Assembly: GCF_021043395.1 (NCBI RefSeq)
Contig: NZ_JAJNKE010000005.1
Location: forward strand, 89,576 to 153,575
Length of the DNA stretch: 64,000 bases
Source: Clostridium guangxiense
GTDB taxonomy: Bacteria; Bacillota; Clostridia; Clostridiales; Clostridiaceae
Reading direction: 5' to 3'
In this document: one piece after another, positions 57,381 to 64,000 of the stretch
Numbering within the stretch: position 1 is the first letter of the stretch
Layout of the letters: each line of letters opens with the position of its first letter
Notes under the pieces: model-generated
What the model was told of the DNA's origin: nothing
What the model saw: the letters and a program-made list of their open reading frames with translations, nothing else
Database searches by the model: none
Program-made: the position numbers and the translations under genes

Positions 57381-57566
57381 TTATTTATTATTAAGTAAAA
57401 ACTCTTGTAAGTTCTTACTAACTTTGTCTGCTACTTTTCTATCATTTTTCATGAAATGGCTCAGTGTACTCTTATGTACACAAATTTTTGTTGCTATATA
57501 TGTATATTTAATACCTCTGCTTTCAACATAATTAATTACTTGTTCTCTTATTTCATCATCATTCAT
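57381..57566 (-). CDS. Small helix-turn-helix protein, 61 aa
   Basis: Starts MNDDEIREQVINYVESRGI at ATG 57566 behind GGAGAAAGGAAA; the frame runs 31 codons further upstream without support. IATKICVHKSTLSHFMKNDR is a Cro/CI-like recognition helix pair. It is first gene of the head module and borders the non-coding array, so it may bind sites there. Confidence 0.65.
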   Translation of the reverse strand: MNDDEIREQVINYVESRGIKYTYIATKICVHKSTLSHFMKNDRKVADKVSKNLQEFLLNNK

Positions 57567-57727
57567 TTTCCTTTCTCCTCTATTAATTTCTATAAATTTA
57601 CACCAACAAATGTTGCATATAAAAAAATATATATAAATTTTTAATTGTAAACATAACAAAAAGTCCCTATAAAAATATAAGGACTATGAAATATATATAA
57701 AGAAACTAAAAACAGTTTTCCAACCTG

Positions 57728-57885
57728 CAAAAATAATTGCTATGTATTAATTCCCATAGCACAGCCATTTATACATTTGCTTGGAGGCGACAGGGTTTGA
57801 ACCTGCTACAAAATGGCGAAAACTTACCTTGAAATGAATAACATTACAACTTTCTGGGTATTAATAACCCATTTCAAACACCATT
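57728..57885 (-). ncRNA. Candidate small RNA with tRNA T-arm mimic
   Basis: On the minus strand a TATAAT box (57890-57895) precedes nested helices: AAAATGGTG with CGCCATTTT, TTGAAATG with CATTTCAA, and GGGTTATTAATACCC. Next comes a perfect T-arm, GCAGGTTCAAACCCTGT, with an acceptor-like CGCCTCCA (57782-57806). A hairpin TGCTATG/CATAGCA (57738-57761) then ATTATTTTT closes it. No tRNA D-arm or anticodon arm is present. It may be a tRNA-end relic used as an att-like site, or a functional tRNA-like sRNA. Confidence 0.4.
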
Positions 57886-57929
57886 TTTAATTATAGTGCC
57901 TCAAATCGTTTATTAATATTTACTTATTT

Positions 57930-59975
57930 ACTTCATATAACGGAAATCCGCATAAATCCGTAAACCGTTGATACATATAGCTTATAGCTACTATGATAAA
58001 AAGTAACATATTTTATTTATTGGTTATATTCTTCCTTCCCTTAAAGAGAATTTTAATCATACCCTTCAAATATAGATATATCAACGATTATAGCGATTTT
58101 TCTAAAACTTCACATATTAATATTTCTTAGATTTTTCATACTTTTTCTTTGCCATTCTAATTGTTTTTCTTTTTTGCATTTTGTCCTTATTTTACTTATA
58201 TTTTAGGGTGTTAGAATTTTCAAAAAAGTTCACGTTGATTATTTTATTTACTTATTCTCTATACATATTACAGAATAAGAATTTTTTATTAGAATATCCT
58301 CTTAACCATTGGTATATCTAAGTTACAGAGATTATTCTATTTTTCTACTTTTATCAAAATTTCTTTTCCATTCCCTTAAAGAAAATTTTAACTACACCTT
58401 TGAAACATAGATATATCAATGGTTTTAACGATTTTTCTATTTGCAACATTTACGATTTTCTTGCTCTTTTCTATATAACGGAAAATCGCACAATTTCACA
58501 AACCCTTGATATATGTAGTCTACAGTGTTTTTCTATTTTCTCGCTTTTTAATTTTATTATTTCTTTCCCTTAAAGACTTATGAGTAAAAACCTGCAAAGC
58601 TTTATATACCAGTTATTCTTTAGTGTGTTAAAGTAATAATGTATTCTGTAAACCTTGATATATATAGTCTGTAGAGTTTTTCTATTTTATAACATTTTCT
58701 CTCTATCACTCATATTAGGAAATATACAAATTTTTAAGAAAAACTCTCAAATCCGTTGGTATACGATAGTTTGAAGATTTTCTATTTCGTGACATTTTAT
58801 AAAATTACCTTTTGGGCTAATCAGTCCATAACTGAATCCTTTTGTGAAGATTAGTTTGCTTATGGAACGTTGTCCTTAACTAATCCAATTTTTCAATTTT
58901 TTTGTCTCCCCTTATATGTCAATTAGCACATTTCATATTTTCCTTGTTTTTATTGCATTTTAAGGCTATAATTTTTTCAAAAAAGTTCACTTTTTACACT
59001 ATCATATAACGTCACTTGGCTATTTTTTGAATCCATTGGTATTACTAGCTTATAAAGGTTTTTACATTTCAAACTTTTTTACTTTTTATTTCTATTCTCT
59101 ATACATATTACAAAACGGAAATTTTTTATAAAAATGCCTTCTTACACGTTGATATATCTAACTTATATAAGGTTTTCTATTTTCCTAAATTGTAATTTTT
59201 ATTTACTTATTCTCTATACATATTACAGAATAGAATTTTTTTATCAAAATACTCTCTTAGCCATTGGTATATCTAGGTTATAGCGATTTTTACATTAGTC
59301 GAGAATTGTATTTTTCTCTTATTTTTTCTATCCATAGTTCCTAAGAAGATAAATTTGATAAGGCATTGATATTACTAACTTTGAATGGTATCTCTAAATT
59401 CAATTAACGACGATAAATGTCAAATATCCGATACGAAAAAAAGGTATCTCACCGACCACGAATATATTCAAGCATCGTATTCGGTGACGACGCTCAACTT
59501 TGCATTCACTTTGAAGGGAACGTTAATTACATCCCCCTGCCATGAAGTCGCTCCCCCTTAAAAGTGGATTGCAAAATATTATTACTTAAGCAAATAAATC
59601 TAATATCTCCTAAAGCCTTGATATACAATGGTTGGCACATGGTGTGGAAACGTTCTTGTAAATGGCTCAACCATGCGATTTATAGGTAGTTTTTTGCTAT
59701 ACTTTCGTTTTAATTGAACTATAATGTGTTTTGTGAATAATTGTATATCTAATAAAAATATATTGATTAAAAAGCAAGTATATGATACCGTTGCCCACAC
59801 GTGAGACACTAGACACACATCTGTGGAAATCCCGTTTTGTTATATCTCAAAAATTTTACTCAAGGGGAATTTCCACCTCTAATAAAAAGCTTATTTTATT
59901 TACTTATTTACTCCTCATATTAGGAAATATGCAAATTTTCAAGAAAAACTCCCGAAACCGTTGATATACCTAGCT
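57930..59975. repeat. Dispersed array of about 13 hairpin-associated core repeats
   Basis: A core close to CC(G/A)TTG(A/G)TATATCTAG recurs near 57965, 58306, 58503, 58652, 58752, 59033, 59146, 59261, 59363, 59615 and 59958, and inverted at 58073 and 58408. In several units complementary arms flank the core, for example AGAAAAACT and AGTTTTTCT around 59958. Flanking blocks also repeat: CTCTATACATATTACA three times, CAAAAAAGTTCAC twice, TTCCCTTAAAGA three times. No credible gene lies in this region. Function unknown. Confidence 0.75.
59402..59527. ncRNA. Candidate structured RNA element inside the array
   Basis: AATTAACG at 59402-59409 and its complement at 59520-59527 enclose two further helices: GATAC/GTATC and CTCACCGA/TCGGTGAC. 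This forms a multi-branched fold that is more GC-rich than its surroundings. Strand, promoter and ends are not determined, so it could equally be a DNA structure. Confidence 0.3.
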
Positions 59976-60167
59976 TTACAGTTTTTCTATTTTCCTAAAT
60001 TTTCGTATTTTTTTCATTCTTTCTCTTGCTTTTTCTTTGTCAATTTCTTTTCCGCATTCATTACAATATTTCTTTTTATTATTAGTTTGCTCTATTTTTT
60101 TACCACATTTAATACAATAGCCTTTTTTGTAATTTAAATATTCAGATATAAAACTCTTTAAATCTCT
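59976..60167 (-). pseudogene. Zinc-ribbon ORF without a start codon
   Basis: This 63-codon frame encodes GYCIKCGKKIEQ and KYCNECGKEIDKEKARERM, two CxxC knuckles of a zinc ribbon with a basic C-terminal helix. An in-frame TAA (60168-60170) precedes it, and no ATG, GTG or TTG occurs before the first knuckle. It starts six bases after the stop of the PD-(D/E)XK gene in another frame. It is probably a decayed gene; its stop overlaps the last hairpin core repeat. Confidence 0.5.
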
Positions 60168-60172
60168 TTATT

Positions 60173-60835
60173 TCAATAATATATAGCAAAATGAAATACA
60201 TCATTTTTATTACCTATAAACATACAATTAATATCATCATCTATATCTGCTATATCTACAGTATATTCTTTCAGATTTCTATAATATCTATATTCTATAT
60301 CTTTTGTTAACATTGTTTTTGTATTATACTTAATAAAAGGAAATAAATTACATCTTGTTACGTTTACTTTAGGACAGCAACCTTTTCCTTGACCTAATTG
60401 CAATATTTTTGAGAATGAATCCACTACATTAAACCATCCAATTACAAATGCTACATTACCTTTTTCTCCATTTTTTATTTCTGTGCATAACCAATCAAAA
60501 TCTTTTTGAAAGGAATCATACCAAATAGTTTTATTAGATTTATAAGTTTTATTTCTTGCTTTACTGCTTTGACTATAACTATTAAAATTCCTTAAGTATT
60601 TCACTTCTATTTTAAAGCCCTTTTGCTTAACAACAATATCGTGTCCTTTTCCTTGCATGTTAAAATTCGCCATATTTTTAAATGGATATCCTAATCTTAC
60701 TACTAAATCTGCTTCACTAAATTCTTCATTAGCCATATATCTTTTCTCTTCTATTGTTTTTTCTTGTAATCTGGTATTAAATTCATCAATTATAAACAAA
60801 CATGTAGAAATTAGATATTTTTCAATCATAACCAT
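60173..60835 (-). CDS. PD-(D/E)XK nuclease-like protein
   Basis: A 220-aa protein. Residues about 30-90 contain EADLVVRLGYPFKNMANFNM, then GHDIVVKQKGFKIEVKYLR, which matches the D...(D/E)xK active site with Asp in GHD and Glu-Val-Lys. A Cys pair in GKGCCPKVNVTRC may bind metal. This suggests a restriction-like or Holliday-junction-type nuclease. A GGGGGGATA site lies before ATG 60835; ATG 60829 is also possible. No methylase partner is present. Confidence 0.6.
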   Translation of the reverse strand: MVMIEKYLISTCLFIIDEFNTRLQEKTIEEKRYMANEEFSEADLVVRLGYPFKNMANFNMQGKGHDIVVKQKGFKIEVKYLRNFNSYSQSSKARNKTYKSNKTIWYDSFQKDFDWLCTEIKNGEKGNVAFVIGWFNVVDSFSKILQLGQGKGCCPKVNVTRCNLFPFIKYNTKTMLTKDIEYRYYRNLKEYTVDIADIDDDINCMFIGNKNDVFHFAIYY

Positions 60836-61008
60836 TATCCCCCCATAAGTAATAACTATTATGATTTTATTATAGCATATAATTGGTAAAAAAATACATT
60901 TTTATTATATTATTAAATGATAGCTTTAATTTTAACTGCATTTTGGTTCTTTCTGAAACATAAATAATAAGGACACCAACCAAGTGTCCTTTAATAATTT
61001 TTTTATAT

Positions 61009-61785
61009 TTAATTTTGTATTGCAGTAACAATACCATTTTTAAAGTATATGTATGTACTATAACCATATACCCATTGTTCTTCTTTTCCATTTGCAGTTG
61101 TTGTCGTATTAATATGATTTGGTTTTCCAATCATACTATGTTCAACTTCCGCATATGTCATTCCAATTTCAGGATATTTATCTTTAAATGAATCTAGCCT
61201 TTCTTCTTCAGCTTTATCTGCCTTTTCTTTAGCTTGTCTTTTGGCTTCCTCTTGTTTATCATATGTATCCCTTAAAACTTTATTAACAGTATTGTCTTTT
61301 GATTCATCTACTATATCATATCCAACAATTGCACCTTTTTCTATCATTAATTTTATAACATCAATTCCACAATTGTTTTTCACAGCGTAATTAAAAACTG
61401 AATCTCCGTCAACTTTGCTATTAATATCCACTCCTTTTTCTACTAAATTTTTTACTATACTTTTTTTGCCATGGTCTATTGCTCTTTCAAGATTTTCACC
61501 GCTTGTATCATTACTTTCCTTTTCAGTATAATCCTTAATTTTATCATTAACATCATCTTTTATTGATCCTAATCCTACATAATTTATATTAAACTTCTGT
61601 GGAATTTCTTTCAATTTATCAATTGCTCCATAATAATCATTTTCATTTGCCATTTTATCAGCATCAGAAATCATAGCATCTATTTTTACTTTTGCTTTAT
61701 TAACTTGATTAAAATAAATACATCCAAAAACTAATATTACTATACCAATTAATACCAATGTTACTTTTAATATTTTTTTCAGCAT
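61009..61785 (-). CDS. Ankyrin-repeat/SmpA-like surface protein
   Basis: A 258-aa protein starting MLKKILKVTLVLIGIVILVF, a signal anchor with a lipobox-like VFGC. Residues about 95-165 are ankyrin-type repeats (NLERAIDHGKKSIVKNLVEK, VFNYAVKNNCGIDVIKLM). A charged helix follows, then a C-terminal SmpA/BamE-like domain (IGMTYAEVEHSMIGKPNHIN, EQWVYGYSTYIYFKNGIVTA). GGGGCGATAAT precedes the ATG. It is isolated between element regulators and may be expressed in the integrated state to alter the host surface. Confidence 0.6.
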   Translation of the reverse strand: MLKKILKVTLVLIGIVILVFGCIYFNQVNKAKVKIDAMISDADKMANENDYYGAIDKLKEIPQKFNINYVGLGSIKDDVNDKIKDYTEKESNDTSGENLERAIDHGKKSIVKNLVEKGVDINSKVDGDSVFNYAVKNNCGIDVIKLMIEKGAIVGYDIVDESKDNTVNKVLRDTYDKQEEAKRQAKEKADKAEEERLDSFKDKYPEIGMTYAEVEHSMIGKPNHINTTTTANGKEEQWVYGYSTYIYFKNGIVTAIQN

Positions 61786-61908
61786 ATTATCGCCCCAATC
61801 CAAAATATATGTATATAATTTGTTAATTTTATATGAATAAATTATACATCTAAAATTTAAAAATTAAAATAAAAATATACATATAAATTACACTTGATTT
61901 TTGATTTA

Positions 61909-62433
61909 ACAAGAATAATGTTTGGGAATGTTAAGCAACCTTGAAGTGAGAACGCAGTTTGCCCTAAAAATCACGAGCAAACTAACATAATGTTTGGTAT
62001 GTGTTGAAGTTTCCCTCTCGTTATGTACTGTTATTGTATTAATGTTTTTACTCTACTATTCGCCCATAGAGTGCCTTATAAGCTACATTAATGCCGAATT
62101 TAATCCGAATGTACCACCCCAGATAATTTAGCATAAACGGTCATCTGAACCCGATTAAGGAACATTTATTATAAAAAATAACAGTAAAATAATATGTCCC
62201 CATAAATTTTATAGCATCGGCTTTATGTAACCTACTAGAAATTTTAACGTTGCTCTAGTGCTTGGACAACTTACCTATCGTCTAAAAAAGGCAATAAGAA
62301 ACTAGACCTCTTGAATTTTCTATTTTTTTGAAGTAAAATAGAATTATCAAATTTGTTGAAGCAGAGGTTTAATAAATCTGTATTCAATTATGGACTGGTG
62401 TTCTGCGAAAACATCAGTTCATTTTGTTTTTTA
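61909..62433 (+). ncRNA. Candidate ~500-nt structured RNA with terminator
   Basis: The stretch lacks a credible gene but is rich in helices: AGTTTGC/GCAAACT near 61970, TACATT/AATGTA near 62085-62115, CAGAT/ATCTG near 62135, and a long ACCTCT...AGAGGT hairpin at about 62304-62370 with inner ATTTTCTATTTT/AAAATAGAATT. It ends in GACTGGTGTT/AACATCAGTTC with a T-rich tail on the plus strand. Direction is opposite to most element genes. Size and prophage setting recall ROOL/GOLLD-class ornate RNAs, which is inference only. Confidence 0.45.
62391..62433 (+). terminator. Plus-strand terminator of the candidate structured RNA
   Basis: GACTGGTGTT (62393-62402) pairs with AACATCAGTTC (62410-62420) around CTGCGAA, followed by ATTTTGTTTTTTAG. 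On the minus strand no T-run follows, so it acts on plus-strand transcripts. Confidence 0.75.
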
Positions 62434-62619
62434 GTACCATTCGACGGAGCCACCATCTATGTTCTCATAAACTCGAATCCAATCGCCATCCTTAAAAGTT
62501 ACTTTTATTGCAACTTTTGTATTTTTTATTTTCATTGGCTTATATCCTTGAATTTCTGATTGCATTTCTTGGGATTGTAGTTTTTTATAATAATTAAATA
62601 ACTTTTCATATATTGTCAT
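62431..62619 (-). CDS. Small protein coupled to the integrase, 62 aa
   Basis: Starts at the last base of the integrase gene, so it is translationally coupled. A helical N-terminus (YEKLFNYYKKLQSQEMQSEI) precedes a beta-rich half (VAIKVTFKDGDWIRVYENID, ending SVEWY). The position suggests an excisionase-like or integrase-modulating factor, though no known Xis motif is visible. Its stop borders the plus-strand terminator. Confidence 0.55.
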   Translation of the reverse strand: MTIYEKLFNYYKKLQSQEMQSEIQGYKPMKIKNTKVAIKVTFKDGDWIRVYENIDGGSVEWY

Positions 62620-63608
62620 TATCTTTTGCCCCCCTTTTTAAGTGATATATGCTTTTTATCAGAATCAGAAGGCAATATATTCTTTTGAAATTCTTCTACA
62701 TCTTCAATTAAGTCTTTTGAATATATTTTTGAATATAATGAGATTAATTCTGGACTTTTATGCTGAACTAAAAATTGTATTTTAGGTATTGGAACACCTT
62801 GTATTACTAAGCTTTTAATATAGAACCTTCTAAAGGCATGAATAGAGGTCATTTTAACCCCTCGCTTTTTATTGTAATTAGATATATAAGTATAAAGTTT
62901 ATTTGATGTTAATTGTTCCCCATAGCAACTTATAAGCAAATATTCATTTTTTATGTTTTGCTCACTTAATACACTAAGATATTTTTTTAATACTTTCTTT
63001 AATTCTTCAGCCAAAGGCACACAATGAGTTTTTTTATTTTTGGTATGCTTATACATTACAAGATTATTTTCAAAATCAATATCCGCTACTTTCATATTTA
63101 TTGCTGTACTTAATCTGCATCCTGTAAATACAAATACGTTGATTGCTACATATGCAACATAATCTGAAAAGTTACATTGATGTATATTAGGTTTAACTAA
63201 TAATTTTTGTATTTCTTCTATTTCATATGTCTTTTTAGGAGTTAAATCTGGAGTTGGAACTGTAATATTAAATTCTGGCATATAATTATTTTTCATGGCA
63301 AAATAAAGGAATGTACGTAATCCTCTTATATTTGTAGAAATGGTATTTTGCGAATTGTTTCTTATATCTCTGCAATATTTAATATAATTGCTTATTGTAA
63401 TCTTAGTAATATTGCATATTGGTTCTTTATAACTTACAAAATGATAAAGTGCTTCTAATACATTATTGTAAAAAGAGAATGTTGCTGGTCTTAAACCTCT
63501 TTCTTTTAAGTCATTTTCAAATTCTTTTTGAACTTCTGCAATAGTAATTTGTGGGTATATTGATTCAGATTGATTTGAGATATTCTTTAAAATAATCTTC
63601 TTTTTCAT
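62619..63608 (-). CDS. int: Tyrosine integrase of the element
   Basis: A 329-aa phage-type integrase. The N-terminal domain (TIAEVQKEFENDLKERGLRP) leads to a catalytic domain with Arg in VFTGCRLSTAINM, Lys in HTKNKKTHCVPL, HxxR in SIHAFRRFYI, His in LVQHKSPELI and Tyr in SLYSKIYS. It lies at the right end beside the intact tRNA-Leu, the classic int-att arrangement. AAGAGGAGA precedes the ATG. It would integrate the element within the 60-bp tRNA core. Confidence 0.92.
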   Translation of the reverse strand: MKKKIILKNISNQSESIYPQITIAEVQKEFENDLKERGLRPATFSFYNNVLEALYHFVSYKEPICNITKITISNYIKYCRDIRNNSQNTISTNIRGLRTFLYFAMKNNYMPEFNITVPTPDLTPKKTYEIEEIQKLLVKPNIHQCNFSDYVAYVAINVFVFTGCRLSTAINMKVADIDFENNLVMYKHTKNKKTHCVPLAEELKKVLKKYLSVLSEQNIKNEYLLISCYGEQLTSNKLYTYISNYNKKRGVKMTSIHAFRRFYIKSLVIQGVPIPKIQFLVQHKSPELISLYSKIYSKDLIEDVEEFQKNILPSDSDKKHISLKKGGKR

Positions 63609-63660
63609 GCTACTATCTCCTCTTAAAAATATTGTGAAAATAGCAACATACGTCTAACAC

Positions 63661-63712
63661 AAAAAATAATAACACGTCTAATTAACTTTAATTAATCAAA
63701 CGTGTTATTATT
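63661..63712 (-). terminator. Terminator between tRNA-Leu and integrase, with arm-like repeats
   Basis: On the minus strand AATAATAACACGT and ACGTGTTATTATT form a 13-bp perfect stem with a 22-base loop, followed by TTTTTGTG. It ends tRNA-Leu transcripts before int. AATAACACGT, present here in both orientations, recurs at 44116-44125 just inside the left end, where it is part of the palindrome TAACACGTTGTTA. This suggests integrase arm-type sites. Confidence 0.75.
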
Positions 63713-63755
63713 ATCAAACCTTGAAAACCTATTATTTTCAACGGTTTAACGATAT

Positions 63756-63815
63756 TAAATTGGTGCGAAGGACGGGACTTGAACCCGTACGGTTGCCCAC
63801 ACGCCCCTCAAACGT
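63756..63815. repeat. attR: 60-bp core within intact tRNA-Leu
   Basis: Identical to 43990-44049. Just inside the element, 63733-63747 carries an inverted match (AAACCGTTGA) to the core of the hairpin array. The 5' half of the tRNA lies to the right of the repeat. Confidence 0.95.
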
Positions 63816-63843
63816 GCGCGTCTGCCAATTCCGCCACCCTCGC
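63761..63843 (-). tRNA. tRNA-Leu (anticodon GAG)
   Basis: An 83-nt gene including encoded CCA. The acceptor GCGAGGG pairs with CCTTCGC, the D-arm follows, the anticodon stem CACGT/GCGTG closes loop TTGAGGG (GAG), a short class II variable arm comes next, and the T-arm is ACGGGTTCAAGTCCCGT. A promoter TTGACA (63889-63894), 16-base spacer and TATAAT (63867-63872) lies upstream. It is the target of the element and is kept intact at the right end. Confidence 0.95.
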
Positions 63844-64000
63844 ATACAAAATTACTGACAAAAAATATTATACTACTTTTTTTACTTTTGTCAAGGATCT
63901 TTTATAATACTTTTTGAAGCTTCTATGATTGAAAAGTGATAATGTCTTAGTGTACCACATTTGATTATGTCCTCAAAAACAAAATTTATAGTATAATAAA
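63844..64000. other. Upstream flank of tRNA-Leu
   Basis: It holds the tRNA promoter (63867-63894) and then AT-rich DNA to the window edge. No gene is visible. Confidence 0.6.

Larger units (their letters stand above)
43990..63815. mobile_element. Integrated 19.8 kb phage-related element in tRNA-Leu(GAG), tail-less
   Basis: A 60-bp exact direct repeat (43990-44049 and 63756-63815), comprising the 3' part of tRNA-Leu, bounds the element. Inside are an integrase at the right end, a packaging and head set (TerS, TerL, portal, scaffold-like, capsid, probable connector and stopper), regulators and several unknowns, almost all on the minus strand. No tail-tube, sheath, tape-measure, baseplate, endolysin, helicase or polymerase gene is visible. 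This fits a capsid-forming satellite that borrows tails and replication, or a defective prophage. Confidence 0.9.

Noticed and set aside
57782..57850. Complete tRNA gene
   Set aside because: Only a T-arm and one acceptor strand are present; no D-arm, anticodon arm or matching 5' acceptor strand was found upstream.
59600..59964. Short ORFs on both strands (72 and 60 codons)
   Set aside because: No ribosome sites, no recognisable composition, and they overlap hairpin repeats; they look like chance open frames in non-coding DNA.
57930..59975. CRISPR array
   Set aside because: Units are 80-280 bases apart, diverged, partly inverted and contain internal hairpins; there are no regular repeats with unique spacers and no cas genes.
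57930..59975. Type III toxin-antitoxin RNA repeats (ToxI-like) or retron
   Set aside because: ToxI repeats are tight tandems of about 35 nt before a ToxN-like toxin; neither spacing nor toxin is present. No reverse transcriptase exists in the window.
60870..61130. Minus-strand ORF of 86 codons within the ankyrin/SmpA gene
   Set aside because: It overlaps the conserved C-terminal domain of the longer gene in another frame and lacks a ribosome site.
62353..62559. Plus-strand ORF of 68 codons
   Set aside because: It overlaps the terminator hairpin and the oppositely oriented integrase-coupled ORF, which has better coding signs.

Overview
The window is AT-rich, low-GC Firmicute DNA from a spore-forming Clostridium sensu stricto. 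This rests on a CwlJ-type cortex hydrolase paired with GerQ, an Etf-linked lactate dehydrogenase operon, a 4-hydroxybutyrate dehydrogenase, and the maf-radC-mreBCD-PBP2-minC block. Gene content resembles the Clostridium acetobutylicum group, but no species can be named from sequence alone.

Regions. (1) 1-753: 3' part of spermidine synthase. (2) 1001-6506: a GntR-regulated lactate operon (etfB, etfA, FAD-dependent lactate dehydrogenase, larA-type lactate racemase), which would let the cell interconvert and oxidise lactate by flavin-based electron confurcation. (3) 6763-22805: a beta-1,3-glucan locus. A secreted GH81 endoglucanase cuts polymer outside. An ABC importer (lipoprotein plus two permeases, no ATPase gene here) brings in oligosaccharides. 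A GH161-like phosphorylase, a GH94 phosphorylase and a GH30 glycosidase work inside, and a LacI-family regulator with matching operator palindromes controls the locus. (4) 23313-38160: GH25 lysozyme, YdjM-like membrane hydrolase, minC, PBP2, mreDCB, radC, maf, a SPOR protein, thrB, an ACT-domain protein and an odd cytoplasmic BMP-domain protein. (5) 38353-43988: phosphoesterase, cheV, 4hbD, cwlJ-like and gerQ genes, interleaved with three paralogous 6S-like RNAs.

(6) 43990-63815: a 19.8 kb element integrated in tRNA-Leu(GAG), bounded by a 60 bp exact direct repeat; the intact tRNA gene is at the right end. It encodes an integrase, TerS, TerL, an SPP1-type portal, a scaffold-like protein, an HK97-fold capsid protein and probable connector and stopper proteins. 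I see no tail, tape-measure, baseplate or endolysin gene and no helicase, primase or polymerase. The best reading is a capsid-forming satellite (cf-PICI-like) or a decayed prophage. It also has a second tyrosine recombinase, a PD-(D/E)XK protein, an ankyrin/SmpA-like surface protein, and about 2.4 kb of non-coding DNA holding some 13 copies of a hairpin-associated core motif. Further candidates are a tRNA-T-arm-bearing small RNA, a roughly 500 nt structured RNA with its own terminator, and a cluster of three large hairpins next to the terminase genes. A consensus promoter just inside the left end points outward across the truncated tRNA into the third 6S-like RNA.

Three copies of a palindromic repeat family (742-990, 34137-34282, 38159-38348) lie in the chromosome, two of them overlapping or abutting stop codons. 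Function calls are by motif and family recognition; nothing was searched against a database.
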